Shown: positions 12,300 through 24,550, counted from the first letter of the stretch. The stretch is DNA of 64,000 nucleotides from Panopea generosa (GCA_029582155.1 CM055907.1:28846432-28910431), one strand, 5' to 3'. Numbers and translations are program-made. Notes: generated by a model not told the origin, from the sequence alone.

Positions 12300-12835
12300 A
12301 TCGCCCCCTTCACTAAGTTTGTTCAAACCGTAGTGATTCGTCAAAAAAACATGGCGGCCAGGGGGTGGGGTCAGTTTACTATATAAACTATAGTAAAAAC
12401 TTAAAAAATCTTCTTGTCAGAAACTACTGGCTCGATTTTAATATAATGTCACAGAAATGTTCCTTGGAGGACCCTTCACCTAGTTTGTTCAAACCGTAGT
12501 GATGCGTCTAAAAACATGGCGGCCAGGGGGTGGGATTAGTTTACTATATAAGCTATAGTTAAAACTTAAAAAATATCCTTGTCGGAAACCACTGGATCGA
12601 TTTTAAAACAGTTTCGCAGAAATGTTCCTTGGGTGACCCTTTACCAAGTTTGTTCAAGCCGTTGTGATTTGTTTAAAAACATGACCGCCACAGTGAGGTG
12701 CTAGTTTACTATATAGGCAGCTATAATAAAAACTTCAAAAGCCTTCTTGTCAGAATCTACTGACCTGATTTCGATGTAGTTTCACTGACATTTACCATGG
12801 GTGAACCTCTACAAAGTTTGAACTCTTCTACGCAT
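12300..12835. repeat. 166-bp tandem units, about three copies (bivalve-type dispersed repeat)
   Basis: AGTTTGTTCAAACCGTAGTG or close variants recur at 12316, 12482, 12647 and, weakly, 12815, spacing 165-168 bp. Between them ACATGGCGGCCA and TTTACTATATAAACTATAGT recur. The later copies are more diverged. Internal tandem units of this type are a feature of common bivalve dispersed repeats; this link is from general knowledge. Confidence 0.8.
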
Positions 12836-13049
12836 CTGTTACATCTTCAAAACAAATCAAAATTCTAACTACTCGCACATCTTGTTTTTCTGGAATTTTG
12901 AGTAGAATAGTATAAAATTGAATTTGTTTGAAAATTAATGTTTTTGGCGTTGGATATGCTACTTTTCCGTTTTATTGGGTTTCGGTTCCAATGTCAATCA
13001 ACATTTATTTATTGCAAACTATTAATTTGTACTGCTAGATTGAAAACAT

Positions 13050-13480
13050 TGGTTTTATTACCCCCACCGCATAACGGGAGGGGAATACATGTATTAGAAT
13101 GACGAGGTGCTTCCATGATTTCGTGTCCATCATGTATGTTCACAAAACCTTCAAACTTTTCATGAAACTTTGGACAAAAATTTATAAAATCCTCGAGACG
13201 ACGTGCAGAGCCTACATTTCAACCATGTTGGTTCAAGGTTAATATCATGGTTTAAGGTCGAATGTTTTCACCCTTGACTTAGCCATGGTGTCATGTCCAC
13301 TCTGTAGGTATATCTCCTAACCCCCATGGAGGATTTTCATAAAAATTGGGACAGATGTTTACCTCCTCGAAACAACTTGCAGAAGCCATATTCTAAACAC
13401 ATTGATTCAAGGTCAAGGTCAACCTTTACTTCAATGTCCATTCTATATCTTCTAGACCCCGATGTCGCAGCCGAATACTG
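13050..13480. mobile_element. Probable degraded DNA-type dispersed repeat
   Basis: It begins with TTACCCCCACCG and has two or three diverged internal units of about 195 bp. Both carry TGTCCA, then CTCGA followed by CAACTTGCAGA or GACGTGCAGA, then a TTCAAGGT box. No protein is seen. Family assignment is tentative. Confidence 0.45.
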
Positions 13481-14049
13481 AAAACTTTCTACAAACACTC
13501 TAACGTGTGGAAACTTTAGCAGACTAGTGTCAACCGGATGTTGTAGATATTCTATAATACATCACCTACAACTTCACAGCAACATATTTCTGGAAAATCT
13601 AAACGTGTCAAGTTATATGAACCTTCTGCAGACTGCCACTAACCAAGTGCTGCTATATAAAGATATACACATAACATCATGGTTAGGGAACTCTGCCACA
13701 ACTTGGAGTGATTCACGTCGGCAGTTTGTCACAGATTCACGTCGATCTGATTTGGGAAAACACGGCATACTTTGATGTCTATAGTCAATTATTTACTGGA
13801 CACAGCCATAAATTTAAAACTTTACATGATTGAGTTTTACCAAATATTAATTAGTATTTTTAAAGCTCCAATCGATCATGCGTGCATTATTTGAGGTTTA
13901 AAACGCACAAATTAACAAATCCTCGCTGAATATGTATCACGGTAAAACGAAAGTAGAAGTGAAATTGTCAATAAAAACATTAATCAGTTCAGAATACCAT
14001 GTACAACTATTGTACAAGTAATTTTGTTTAAAAAGGGTTATAATTAATT
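13481..14049. other. No gene seen
   Basis: Short open frames only, none with recognisable protein features. Confidence 0.45.
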
Positions 14050-14152
14050 GACTTTTTATATATCGCCCCATTGGTGCAATAAGGTACTTAGTGTATATAA
14101 AATATGAAGGCACTTGGTACCTTCTTGCACCAATGGGACGATATACAAAGTG
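14050..14152. repeat. Long hairpin (snap-back repeat)
   Basis: Arms 14050-14092 and 14111-14152 are reverse complements over about 42 bases with few differences. Both contain CCCATTGGTGCAA (minus-strand form TTGCACCAATGGG). The loop is about 18 bases. It could be a miniature inverted-repeat element reduced to its ends. Confidence 0.8.
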
Positions 14153-14542
14153 AGAAATACCGTTTGAAAAAAGCGTGTCACAGGTTTGTGTCGATGACAC
14201 TATTGGCATGACTAGACAAATATTCTGTCTAAGATTCCTCGCTGTATTGTACTGTATCTGAATGTACGCCTATTATTGATAACATGTCCTATTTTCTCAG
14301 CCAATAAAATCGATCAGATTTTTCAAAAGAGAACATTCCATTTTACATAGACTGTCATTGCCGTCAGTAGATGTTGACCTCTTTCCTAAGCCGATGAAAT
14401 CGTTCCAGGAACTTCGGAGAAAGTAGATCAACAACTAATAAGCCGGTTAGATGTTGTACATGGAATTTTCTACTAGCCAAATAATTTCTAACATATACAT
14501 GTGTTTTTGGACAAAAAATGAAATGAGGCATGTCCCAAAACT

Positions 14543-14740
14543 GTGTCAAGAAGCAAGAACAGTATATATTCATGTAAACAGTGTAAGGTCACTACCACCA
14601 GTAGCGGGAATTACAGTAGGCATGTGACGTGTGCACACAACGGCAGAACATATTCCGGTCACTCGCGCGACCGCATGTATAGCGCACTGTTTGATTTAAA
14701 AGAAGACAATCGTTCACAACATCTACATATACCCAGATGA
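14543..14740 (+). CDS. Possible single C2H2 zinc-finger open frame
   Basis: A 65-codon open frame contains CKQCKVTTTSSGNYSRHVTC followed by AH, which fits the C-x2-C-x12-H-x4-H spacing of a C2H2 finger, with Tyr two residues before the first Cys. No second finger, splice context or partner domain is visible. It may be a fragment of a larger gene or element, or a chance match; one finger alone is weak evidence. Overlapping minus-strand frames show nothing better. Confidence 0.2.
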   Translation: MSRSKNSIYSCKQCKVTTTSSGNYSRHVTCAHNGRTYSGHSRDRMYSALFDLKEDNRSQHLHIPR

Positions 14741-15072
14741 TATGTGAAAAATCAATTACTTTATGACAGACTTTAAATATGCACAGGTCAAAGTATTGTA
14801 TCTTGAACCGACAACACCCACCGTACGCACGAAAATATAAACACAAATCTTGTATTTGTGTGTTTGATGTTCATTTGAAGATATTATTATGACATCTTTT
14901 TTTCTTCAAATGAACATATAATTCCATAAAACACATAAATAAAAGATTTATTTTTTGTGTTGCTGGGTAGGCTGGGTCCAATATCTTGCTACATTTAGCG
15001 TTAAAGGTGCGACATAAAGCGGCAGATGGTTTTGCGACGTTTAGCGTTGGTTGCGCCATTTAAGGTAGTTCG

Positions 15073-16003
15073 CGGCGTTCCTATCGGATTTTTTTGAAAT
15101 CTAGCGTAAATTATCAAAAATATGTACACGTATACTAAGAAGTGTCAGCTTTCGTTTTAGTACCATCGTTTCTCGTTTACAGCGGCCCCTGGCAGTACGT
15201 ATTTTTCGGACGATTTTCACTGTTTTTTTCTTTGTAAAATAATCAATATTGATTCAAACTTGATTTTACTAACATTATTAAATTACTGATTTTATTTCCT
15301 GTGATTAGATTATAACTTTAATACAGATAACACGCAATTTATGTTATATTTACATCTCATCATTACGCCAAATTTGATATTCACAGCCGGTTGCACGAAA
15401 AAGCTCTGGTACAAGAATTTCACAATGTTAAACTTCATTAATTTCACTAAAATATGAACGTATAAAAAGATGGGGTGTTTACGGTATTTTTTTTTCATAA
15501 GTTTGAATTTAAATTAAAATAAAACACTTAAAAAAACACGCTTGCTTGTGATTTCGGACGACGTTAGGAGAACGCCATACAATATAGCAAGCACAAACGT
15601 TTAAGTATTTCATTTTTAATTTGAATTCGAAAATCTAGCGTGAACACACCCTCTTTTTATTCAGTTGGTTTTGTTGGTTTTAAACCCGCGTTTTAAACAA
15701 CACTGGAGTAATGATTAGATGTAAAGGTAACATAAACTGCGTTCTATCTGTATTAAAGTTATAATCTTATCATAGAAAATAAAATCAGTAATTTATAAAT
15801 GTTATTAAAAACAGTTTTCAATTAATATTGACCATTTTATAAGGAAAAAACAGTGAAAATCGTCCGAGAAACACGTACCGCTTGGGAGCGCTGTACTATA
15901 TAAAAAATACAAAACTAAAACGAAAGCTGGTACTTGATAGTATGTGCATACAGATCTTTGATAATTTACACCAGATGCCTACATATCTGGTAGGAACGCC
16001 GCC
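15073..16003. mobile_element. Fold-back element with arms of about 290 bp
   Basis: The left arm (15073-15365) and the right arm (15703-16003, reversed) match along their whole length with scattered differences. Shared blocks include GGCGTTCCTA, GTAAATTATCAAA, CAGCTTTCGTTTTAGT, CGGACGATTTTCACTG, TTACTGATTTTATTT, AGATTATAACTTTAATACAG and TTTACATCT. The centre (about 340 bp) includes AAATCTAGCGT again (15628), also present in the left arm (15097). There is no transposase. It resembles fold-back or hairpin-forming non-autonomous DNA elements. Confidence 0.8.
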
Positions 16004-16029
16004 ATATTTAGCCACAGCGGCAAATCCAT

Positions 16030-16428
16030 TTTTGTGGGAGGTTGTGTCAGTCACGTTCGGTGATACATTTTTGTGAGAGGTTGTGTCAGTCACGTTCGGT
16101 GATACATTTTTGTGAGAGGTTGTGTCAGTCACGTTCGGTGATACATTTTTGTGGGAGGTTGTGTCAGTCACGTTCGGTGATACATTTTTGTGAGAGGTTG
16201 TGTCAGTCACGTTCGGTGATACATTTTTGTGAGAGGTTGTGTCAGTCACGTTCGGTGATACATTTTTGTGAGAGGTTGTGTCAGTCACGTTCGGTGATAC
16301 ATTTTTGTGAAAGGTTGTGTCAGTCACGTTCGGTGATACATTTTTGTGAGAGGTTGTGTCAGTCACGTTCGGTGATACATTTTTTGAAAGTTTGTGTCAG
16401 TCACGTTTGGTGATACATTTTCTATCGT
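16030..16428. repeat. 39-bp minisatellite, about ten copies
   Basis: The unit contains GGTTGTGTCAGTCACGTTCG and GTGATACATTTTTGTGAGA. At 39 bases, a multiple of three, it leaves open frames on both strands: a 13-residue repeat with TSHKNVSPNV on the minus strand and CQSRSVIHF on the plus strand. Copies are nearly identical, so the open frames are expected from the repeat alone and I do not call them genes. Confidence 0.95.
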
Positions 16429-17483
16429 TACTTGGTAATCGGCTCTTCTGAAGTATTGTTTTAAATAGTTCGATGGTCATTGTTTCTATTGATCAATAAT
16501 ACTTATTTTCGAATTGAGCCTGCAAATATTTACTGTTAGGTGACGCTAAGCGGATGTGGGCGAAAATGAAGAACAATCAAAATGCATTAACAGGGTCATA
16601 CTTCATCAGTATTTGTTTGTTGTACTCATATTTACCCATTTAAACGTAGCTATCTAAACGCTTTTATTGAATTTCAAATAGCTCGATTTTTAACAAAAAA
16701 TTCAATCAAGGACAGCCTAAATATCCGGAATTATCGGTTGACTAGTTCCATCCAGGCCTAGTAGAAGGAATCGTCCGTTGACCAGGGGACCAGGGAGCGC
16801 TGGACAGTATATCCCGGGTATATTTTGGTTTTACTTTATTCTGCGAATTACGTTGTGGTAAAATTATCGTGTAATTTGGAAGTAGATATATTGGAAATAT
16901 ATATATATTAAATTAATTATTTCAGTTTATTCAATTTTTAAATATAAATGGAAGATGTCACCTATGAATGTATATTTAAACTGGTTTTCATTTCAATGTA
17001 CGATGAACGGTAATATGTGATTAATGACACGTGCATTGCATGGTACAAGTATGCGAATTACCATGGAAAAAAGTAATATTTCAAAACTGCTGACATTTTA
17101 CTTGTCTGAACATCTCTATATATAATGTAATTGTACATTCTTAAGTATTAAGGTCAGTTTTAATGGAAAATGTGTCTATTCTATTTATTTTGTTTCGTAG
17201 ATAGAATACCAAACAAAGCAAATGTGAGTGTCTGCTATTATAATTTATTTGATTACAGTTAGTTGTTCCTGTGACCGTTCAGTACTACACGTCACGTTGG
17301 ACACATTATATATTTTCTCAGATTTGAATACATAATTAGTTATTATTATTTGTAATTATTATGAAACTGAGATCGAGATCAATAGTTAATAATCAAAGCA
17401 ACACTTAATTGTAAGTAAGGAAGATAAAGTTGTCGTAGAGCAAAACTATTGTTTAAGATTCATTATTTTCTTCCTAAGATAAG
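16429..17483. other. No gene seen
   Basis: AT-rich sequence with no clear open frames or repeats. Confidence 0.5.
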
Positions 17484-20125
17484 GCAATGAGCGTTCAGTG
17501 AGACCTACGGTCATTAAGTCATTTGATGATGCAATGAGCGTTCAGTGAGACCTAGAGCCATTAAGTCATTTGATGATGCAATGAGCGTTCAGTGAGACCT
17601 AGAGCCATTAAGTCATTTGATGATGCAATGAGCGTTCAGTGAGACCTAGGTCATTAAGTCATTTGATGATGCAATGAGCGTTCAGTGAGACCTAGAGCCA
17701 TTAAGTCATTTGATGATGCAATGAGCGTTCAGTGAGACCTAGAGCCATTAAGTCATTTGATGATGCAATGAGCGTTCATTGAGACCTAGAGCCATTAAGT
17801 CATTTGATGATGCAATGAGCGTTCAGTGAGAGCTTGATGCACTAAGTTCAGTGAGACCTACAGCCATAAGTAATTTGATGATGCAATGGACGTTCAGTGA
17901 GAACTGGATGCACTAAGACAGTTGAATAAAACAATGAGCGTTCAGTTGACCTGGAGACATAAGTCATATAAATAAAACAATGAGCGCTCAGTGTGACCTT
18001 GAGACATTAAGTCATTCTATAAAGCAATGAGCGTTCAATGTGACCGGGATACACGAGTCATATAAATAAAGCAATGAGCGTTAAGTGTGACCTGGAGACA
18101 TTAAGTTATGTGAATAATGCAATGAGCGTTTGTTGAGACCTAGATGCATTTGGTAATTTGAATAATGCAATTAGCGTTCATTGAGACCTAGATGCATTTA
18201 GTAATTTGAACAATGCAATGAGCGTTTAGTGTGATGTAGCTGTATTAAGTCATTTGAATAAAGCAATAAAGCCCGGGAGACCTAGATGCATTTAATAATT
18301 TGAATAAAACAATGAGCTTTCAGTGAGACCTAATTACATTAGGCCCTTGAACAAAGCAATGACCGTTCAGTGAGACCCAGAGGCATTAAATCATTTGAAT
18401 AAAGCAATGAGCGTTCAGTGAGACCTAGACGCATTTAGGAATTTGAATAGTGCAATAAGCATTCAGTGAGATCTAGATTCACTAAGTCATTTGAATAAAG
18501 CAATGAGCGTTGAGTGAGAACTAGATGCATTAAGTCATTTGAATACAGTAATGAGCGCTCAGCGAGAATTAGAGGCATGCAGTCATTTGGATAAAGCAAT
18601 GAACTTTCAGTGAGATCTAGATTCACTAAATTATTTGAATAAAGCAAAGAGAGCTCAGTGAGAACTAGATGCATTTAGTCATTTGAATAAAGCAATGAGC
18701 GCTCAGTGGGACCCAGATACATTAAGTTATTTAAATAAAGCAAAGAGCGCTCATTGAGAACTATATGCATTTATTTTGAATAAAGCAATGAGCGCTAAGT
18801 GGGACCCAGATACATTAAGTGATTTGAATAAAGCAATAAGAGCTCATCGGGACCCAGATACCTTAAGTGATTTGAATAAAGCAATGAGCGTTCAGTGGGA
18901 CCCAGATACATTAAGTCATTTAGATAAAGCAATTAGCGCTAAGTGGGACCCAGATACATTAAGTGATTTGAATAAAGCAATGAGCGTTCAGTCGGACTCA
19001 GATACATTAAGTCATTTGGATAAAGCAATTAGCGCTCAGTGAGAACTATATGCATTTAGCCAGTTGAATAAAGCAATGAGCGCTAAATGGGATCCAGATA
19101 CATTAAGTGATTTGAATAAAGCAATGAGCGTTCAGTGAGATCTAGATTCACTAAGTCATTTGGATAAAGCAATGAGCGCTCAGTGAGAACAAGACGCATT
19201 AAGTCATTAGGATAAAGCAATAAGCGCTCAGTGAGAACTAGATACATTAAGTGGTTTGAATAAAGCAATGAGCGTTCAGTGAAAATTAGAGGCATTAAGT
19301 CATTTGAATAAAGCAATGAGCGCTCAGTGAGAACTAGATGCATTAAGTCATTTAGTTTGTACTATTTTTTATTTAAAGCTCAGAGCTTCTATGAACCGCT
19401 CTCGAGTCCGCTGCCTGGGTAGAAACAATACTCAGTGTTGTTTTATGAGAAGCATCGGGTCGAGCTGGGGATCGAACTCGCAACCTCTGGAGTGAGCGGT
19501 CAACACTCTATCCGTTAGACTACCGCCCCGCTTAAAGTCATTTGAATAAAGCAATAAGAGCTCAGGGAGAACTAGATGCATTTAGTCATTTGAATAAAGC
19601 AATGCGCGTTCAGTGAGAACTAGATACATTAAGTCATTTGAATAAAGCAATGCGCGTTCAGTGAGAACTAGAGACATTAAGTCATTTGAATAAAGCAATG
19701 CGCGTTCAGTGAGAACTAGAGACATTAAGTCATTTGAATAAAACAATGTGCGTTCTGTGAGAACTAGAGACATTTAGTCATTTGAATAAAGCAATGCGCG
19801 TTCAGTGAAAACTAGATGCATAAATTCATTTGAATAAAGCAATGAACGTTCAGTGAGAATTTGATGGTTACGTCATTTGAATAAAGAAATGAGCGTTCAG
19901 TAAGAATTTGATGGTTAAGTCATTTGAATAAAGAACTGAGCGTTCAGTGAGAATTTGAGGGTTAAGTCATTTGAATAAAGCAATACGTGCTCAGTGAGAA
20001 CTAGATGCATTAAGTGATTTGAATAAAGCAATGAACATCCAGTGAGACATAGATGTATTATTTGAAGAATGCAATGAGCGTTCAGTGAGACCTAAATGCA
20101 TTCAGGCATTTGATAAAAACGAGTT
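17484..20125. repeat. 47-bp satellite, about 52 copies
   Basis: The unit reads GCAATGAGCGTTCAGTGAGA, CCTAGATGCATTAAGTCATT, TGAATAA or close variants. The first eight copies (to about 17,840) are the most uniform and use TGATGAT; later ones use TGAATAAA and are more diverged. The array is split by a SINE at 19354-19531. Open frames across it arise from the repeat. Confidence 0.95.
19354..19531 (-). mobile_element. tRNA-derived SINE inserted in the 47-bp satellite
   Basis: Read on the minus strand from 19531, GGGGCGGTAGTCTAACGGAT has a tRNA-like 5' end and A box. GCGAGTTCGATCCCC (about 19482-19467) is a good RNA polymerase III B box. A non-tRNA tail follows to about 19354. The flanks TTAAGTCATTT (19343-19353) and TTAAAGTCATTT (19532-19543) look like a target-site duplication, although the satellite itself contains this word. 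A second copy is at 48691-48853. Confidence 0.75.
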
Positions 20126-20351
20126 GTTAAATAATCGATGGAGGAAATCCGAAAATGGTGGCTATCGGAAAGACATGGTTTTCGTCGATCTAATTAAGAA
20201 ACGAAATTAAAGGTCGTATTATTTCTGAACAGTTTCAATGCCACCGTAATTTTTTCATGACTTCAGTGAACCAAGCTATAATTAAATTTCCTTTATTTAG
20301 ATTAAATCTAAACTATGTATGTATTTATTCATGCAAGAAAACACTTTATTA

Positions 20352-21148
20352 AGGTGTTACGGGATGGCATATACTGACTATCCTGCTTCTCTCAATGGTG
20401 TTACGGGATGGCATATAGTGACTATCCTGCTTCTCTCAATGGTGTTACGGGATGGCATATACTGACTATCCTGCTTCTCTCAATGGTGTTACGGGATGGC
20501 ATATACTGACTATCCTGCTTCTCTCAATGGTGTTACGGGATGGCATATACTGACTATCCTGCTTCTCTCAATGGTGTTACGGGATGGCATATAGTGACTA
20601 TCCTGCTTCTCTCAATGGTGTTACGGGATGGCATATACTGACTATCCTGCTTCTCTCAATGGTGTTCCGGGATAGCATATACTGACTATCCTGCTTCTCT
20701 CAATGGTGTTACGGGATGGCATATACTGACTATCCTGCTTCTCTCAATGGTGTTACGGGATGGCATATACTGACTATCCTGCTGCTCTCAATGGTGTTAC
20801 GGGATGGCATATACTGACTATCCTGCTTCTCTCAATGGTGTTACGGGATGGCATATAGTGACTATCCTGCTTCTCTCAATGGTGTTACGGGATGGCATAT
20901 ACTGACTATCTTACTTCTCTCAATGGTGTTCCGGGATGGCATATACTGACTATCCTGCTTCTCTCAATGGTGTTACGGGATGGCATATACTGACTATCCT
21001 GCTTCTCTCAATGGTGTTACGGGATGGCATATAGTGACTATCCTGCTTCTCTCAATGGTGTTACGGGATGGCATATAGTGACTATCCTGCTTCTCTCAAT
21101 GGTGTTACGGGATGGCATATACTGACTATCCTGCTTCTCTCAATGGTG
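20352..21148. repeat. 44-bp satellite, 18 very uniform copies
   Basis: The unit contains GGTGTTACGGGATGGCATAT and ACTGACTATCCTGCTTCTCT followed by CAAT. Copies differ only at a few sites (ACTGACT/AGTGACT, one CTGCTGC, one TTACTTC, TTCCGGG twice). The near-identity indicates recent amplification or ongoing homogenisation. Confidence 0.97.
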
Positions 21149-22704
21149 AACAAATGTGCAATCATTAGCTTGAGATTAAACATTAAAAAAACATAGAGGA
21201 GATCGGAACATAAAAATCTGAACAGAATGTTGATATTTTCATTTTCGACTTAATGTTTGAATGGGAATTTAAACCATGAAAGAAGAAAAATATACTTCTC
21301 ATCTCGGATGAGTGATGCGACAAAATGACGACTCGGACTATCAACTTTGTGATGATATCATTTGATACGTATAAGCAGTATTAGCATGCACATTTTTATA
21401 AATATTATGTATTCATCATAGACACATTAATAAAATATTTCTAAATATCATAAATTACGAATATTTTTAGCATGCATTTATAGTCAAGAATACATTATAT
21501 GTCTCAATATCTTATATGTGTCGATGGTTTCGCTGCTTAAACAATCACATACACCTCACATGTAAACTTGACAACCTCTGCCAGCATACCAGTCAAATGT
21601 GTTCATATTTGATAATCGACCACTAATCGTAATTAAATAATATACATGAACTATAGTTAGGGCCTCCGTTGCTAAGGGCGTAGTTATCTAACGGCCACTA
21701 TATCTCACTACTGAACATGTTAGTCGGTTCAGCCTCTCGCACGTCTACTTTTTAATCGTTACATGGTAACAGTTTTAAACTAGTTTTAAACATTGTTTGA
21801 CTTTACTAATTCAGTATTGATTATATTTTTGGTGACGCATTTAATATTTTAAAGTTTGAAAGGATTTCTATTATATCTACACATTTATATTTGATTTTAG
21901 TGTACATATGGACAACACGATAATGGACACTTTGTCCTGTTGGAAGTGTAAACAATCCCATTGGTTGTTACCATACAAATTAAACGAATAGAATTCAAGC
22001 TGTATATTGATGTAGTAGAGCCATTAACACTTTAAACACATTCAATGTCAAAACTAATTTGCTCAGTACTTTCACAAACAAATGTAAGTGACGTTATGTA
22101 ATTTTCGTACGTTATTTATATCATAGCGAAGACTTTTGACAAATTATTTTTCTTAAATCTCTTATTGATACTTTCACAGAAATACTGGAGTGCTTATTCA
22201 GTTCTGTAAATCTGTTAAGATTATAAATTTTAAATAATAGTGTAATGGTGTTGATTTAGTTAAACAGATTTATTCATTCAAATTTACATACATACAAATC
22301 AGTTTATAAAGTATAAATATGGATTAATACGGAAGATAAAATCTTATAAGGTGTTAATTTACTGGCACCATGTGACAGCCTGTTTTACAATCGCACATAC
22401 TCGGCTAATTTCCCCACCATTCGGTATAAGAGTAATCGGCAAAGTGTTACGAATGTTTGATTTTATTGGTAGAGGTAACTTGGAGAAACGTCGTCCTTCA
22501 ACAAATAACTGGCAACTTTTCTCATATAAAAGTTTTATACTGAGGTCGCCAAGGACGACCCCTCCTTCAAAGCAGACAACGTAATAATTAAAACATGATG
22601 GACTGTTAAAGGGCACAAATTTACATATGATTAGAAGACCTCAGTGTACAGACCTTTAATTCCGAATAGTTGAAAGGCATTCTAGTTCACATGGTTACAT
22701 ATGA
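21149..22704. other. No gene seen
   Basis: No repeat or supported reading frame. Two overlapping open frames near 22350-22620, on opposite strands, have no recognisable features. Confidence 0.45.
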
Positions 22705-23239
22705 CAAAAAAGTTCCGGACCAAGGGGTATAAAACGATGACGTGTCTGATAACTACACTACTATTCACATCGGCTTGTAAACTGGTTTAGAGAGCCCCGT
22801 GCACGTTATACCTCAGTTAAGTGTTTCTACACTGACGTATTTTGCGTTATTCACCTTTTTTGCTGATAATATTCTACTTCAAATTAATCCAAAGACGCCC
22901 TATAAACCTCTAAAGAATGTGACAATAATGACAACAGATTAATATTTAACTAGAAACTGTTAATTGTTCTGTGTGACAGTTCTACTATATTAACCACAAT
23001 AAAGGACGAGAACATGGAGTTAAAAGAAATATAATTCACATATTTTAAAAGAATAGGGTATATTTAATTAAAATACACATACTATAGGCTTTGCTGAAAA
23101 ATAAGTATTTAAAAGAAATGTTTTTTTAACAGAGCCGATATTGGGGACATCGTTTGCCTGGTCCTTTATCTTCCTAAATATTTAATTATAAGTTTGCAAA
23201 CATATTATTTAGCATAACCTTTGGTCCGGAACTTTTTTG
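22705..23239. mobile_element. MITE with perfect 19-bp terminal inverted repeats
   Basis: CAAAAAAGTTCCGGACCAA at 22705-22723 is exactly repeated in reverse complement at 23221-23239. The 535-bp interval has no transposase frame. It lies about 290 bp before the first coding exon of the fibrinogen-related gene. The target-site duplication is not clear. Confidence 0.7.
22728..22734 (+). promoter_or_regulatory. Candidate TATA box
   Basis: TATAAAA preceded by a G run lies inside the MITE just after its left end, about 800 bp before the first coding exon of the plus-strand gene. If used, transcription would start near 22758 and a 5' UTR intron could end at the acceptor TTATTTTCAG at 23433-23442. 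There is no direct evidence for use; TATA-like words are frequent in AT-rich DNA. Confidence 0.2.
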
Positions 23240-23525
23240 CCGGATATATATCAAAAAGTATTTCAGAAAAATGTCTGTTTGGATTGTTTTGAGAATTTTT
23301 ACAAATATTTTTTCAAAAGTTTTTTGACGTCACTTGTATAAGAAATATAATTTCTATGAAATAAGCTTGTGTATGATTTGCAATTGATATTCTAATTATG
23401 TATTGTTATGTTTTCAACTGTAATATATTTTATTATTTTCAGAAAAATTCTGAACAAATACGTGACTGCATGTGTTAACTGCGTGAAATGTTTCAGTAGA
23501 ACTACATTGTGTTTAATTTTAAATA

Positions 23526-23867
23526 ATGGGCCCTGTTCTATATGTTATCATATACATGTATATGCTAATGTGTTGTCGGGTACCAGTCTGTGAAACATTA
23601 GGGGTCAATTTGCATGCTGGAAGGGATTTTCAAATTACCGATTGGAACAGGTGCCCGACTTCGAAACAAACCGGTTTCCTAACTTTACATAATAAACCTT
23701 TAGGCGAATGTGTATTTGGTTGTGGTATCAGGATTCAATGCGAAGCTGTTGTTTACAGGAAAAAACATCGCTCTTGCGAACTATTACTATCGAAAATTGA
23801 CTCGCCCGGAATACGACGACATGCGCCTTGTCTTTACGTTGAACTAGATAACGTGAGCAAAAACGCT
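23526..23867 (+). CDS. Fibrinogen-related gene, exon 1: signal sequence and PAN/apple-like domain
   Basis: This exon encodes 114 codons, starting at the first ATG after an in-frame TAA at 23520. Residues 3-15 (PVLYVIIYMYMLM) are hydrophobic and could be a secretion signal. The body is Cys-rich, with WNRCPTSKQTGF, LGECVFGCGIRIQCEAVVYR and CELL. This spacing and the C-x3-C-x5-C-x3-Y core resemble the PAN/apple modules found in many mollusc secreted proteins. It ends in phase 0 at the strong donor GTAAGT (23868); GTGAGC at 23853 is an alternative donor. A good acceptor at 23433-23442 may end a 5' UTR intron. Later in-phase exons add a short Cys-rich piece, a Sushi domain and a fibrinogen C-terminal-like domain, so the product is probably secreted and may be a recognition lectin. 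The PAN assignment is by pattern only. Confidence 0.65.
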
Positions 23868-24368
23868 GTAAGTAATATAATTTTATGTGTTCTATTCGTG
23901 ATCGAATATCGATGTTTTATTGTATGGTTGCATAATTTTATTTTGAATTAGCGTTTTCAGTCTATGTGACACTTGATTAAACTATTAAAGTCTATGTCTA
24001 TACAAAGTCACCAAAATATTTACACTTTTATTATTTTTTATGGGTTTACGACAATTATGACTTAAGACAGTGTTTACAAATTACCACAATCACCACATTC
24101 CATGAACATTTGTTTGAACACCTGGTGCACTCTACCTACGAAGCTTCTGTGATATAACATTTAATTAATACTGTATGAATTTGTTTTATCTTAAAACGTT
24201 ATGTTAAAAAATATTGTGAATTTGTGTGTGTGTTTGTGTCTGTTTATTCAACATACGTATTTTGTGTATTAATTTGCCCAAATATCGTGATCTTCCCGGA
24301 TCGCCCCCTCTCTCCCTGTATCCCCTATTGTCAATGTTATAATTCTATATTTGACCTAATCTTCCCAG

Positions 24369-24447
24369 ATTTCAAATATTTGCGATGCACCGTGTTCAAA
24401 TGATTCAGGATGCAACAACAACGCCCGTGATGTCTGTGCAGTGACAG
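24369..24447 (+). CDS. Fibrinogen-related gene, exon 2: short Cys-rich linker
   Basis: This 79-base exon lies between acceptor CTTCCCAG and donor GTAATA. It enters in phase 0, as exon 1 requires, and leaves in phase 1, as exon 3 requires. It encodes ISNICDAPCSNDSGC followed by NNNARDVCAVT. The pattern of four cysteines (C-x3-C-x5-C-x7-C) recalls the linkers found next to PAN and EGF-like modules in mollusc secreted proteins. No separate function is evident. The phase match on both sides is the main support. Confidence 0.7.
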
Positions 24448-24550
24448 GTAATACATATCTTAATATGTTTAATACGTTTTATTTTCCATGTATTCATATC
24501 TCATAAATGTTCAACGTATAAACTTCATTCCTCATTCATATGATAAAACA

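Noticed and set aside
15896-16413. A 156-residue minus-strand protein with a TSHKNVSPNV repeat
   Set aside because: The unit is 39 bp, a multiple of three, and both strands stay open. Near-identical copies explain this without selection.
19354-19531. A functional tRNA gene
   Set aside because: A and B boxes are present, but the acceptor stem is not closed, a non-tRNA tail follows, and a second diverged copy exists at 48.7 kb, so it is a SINE.
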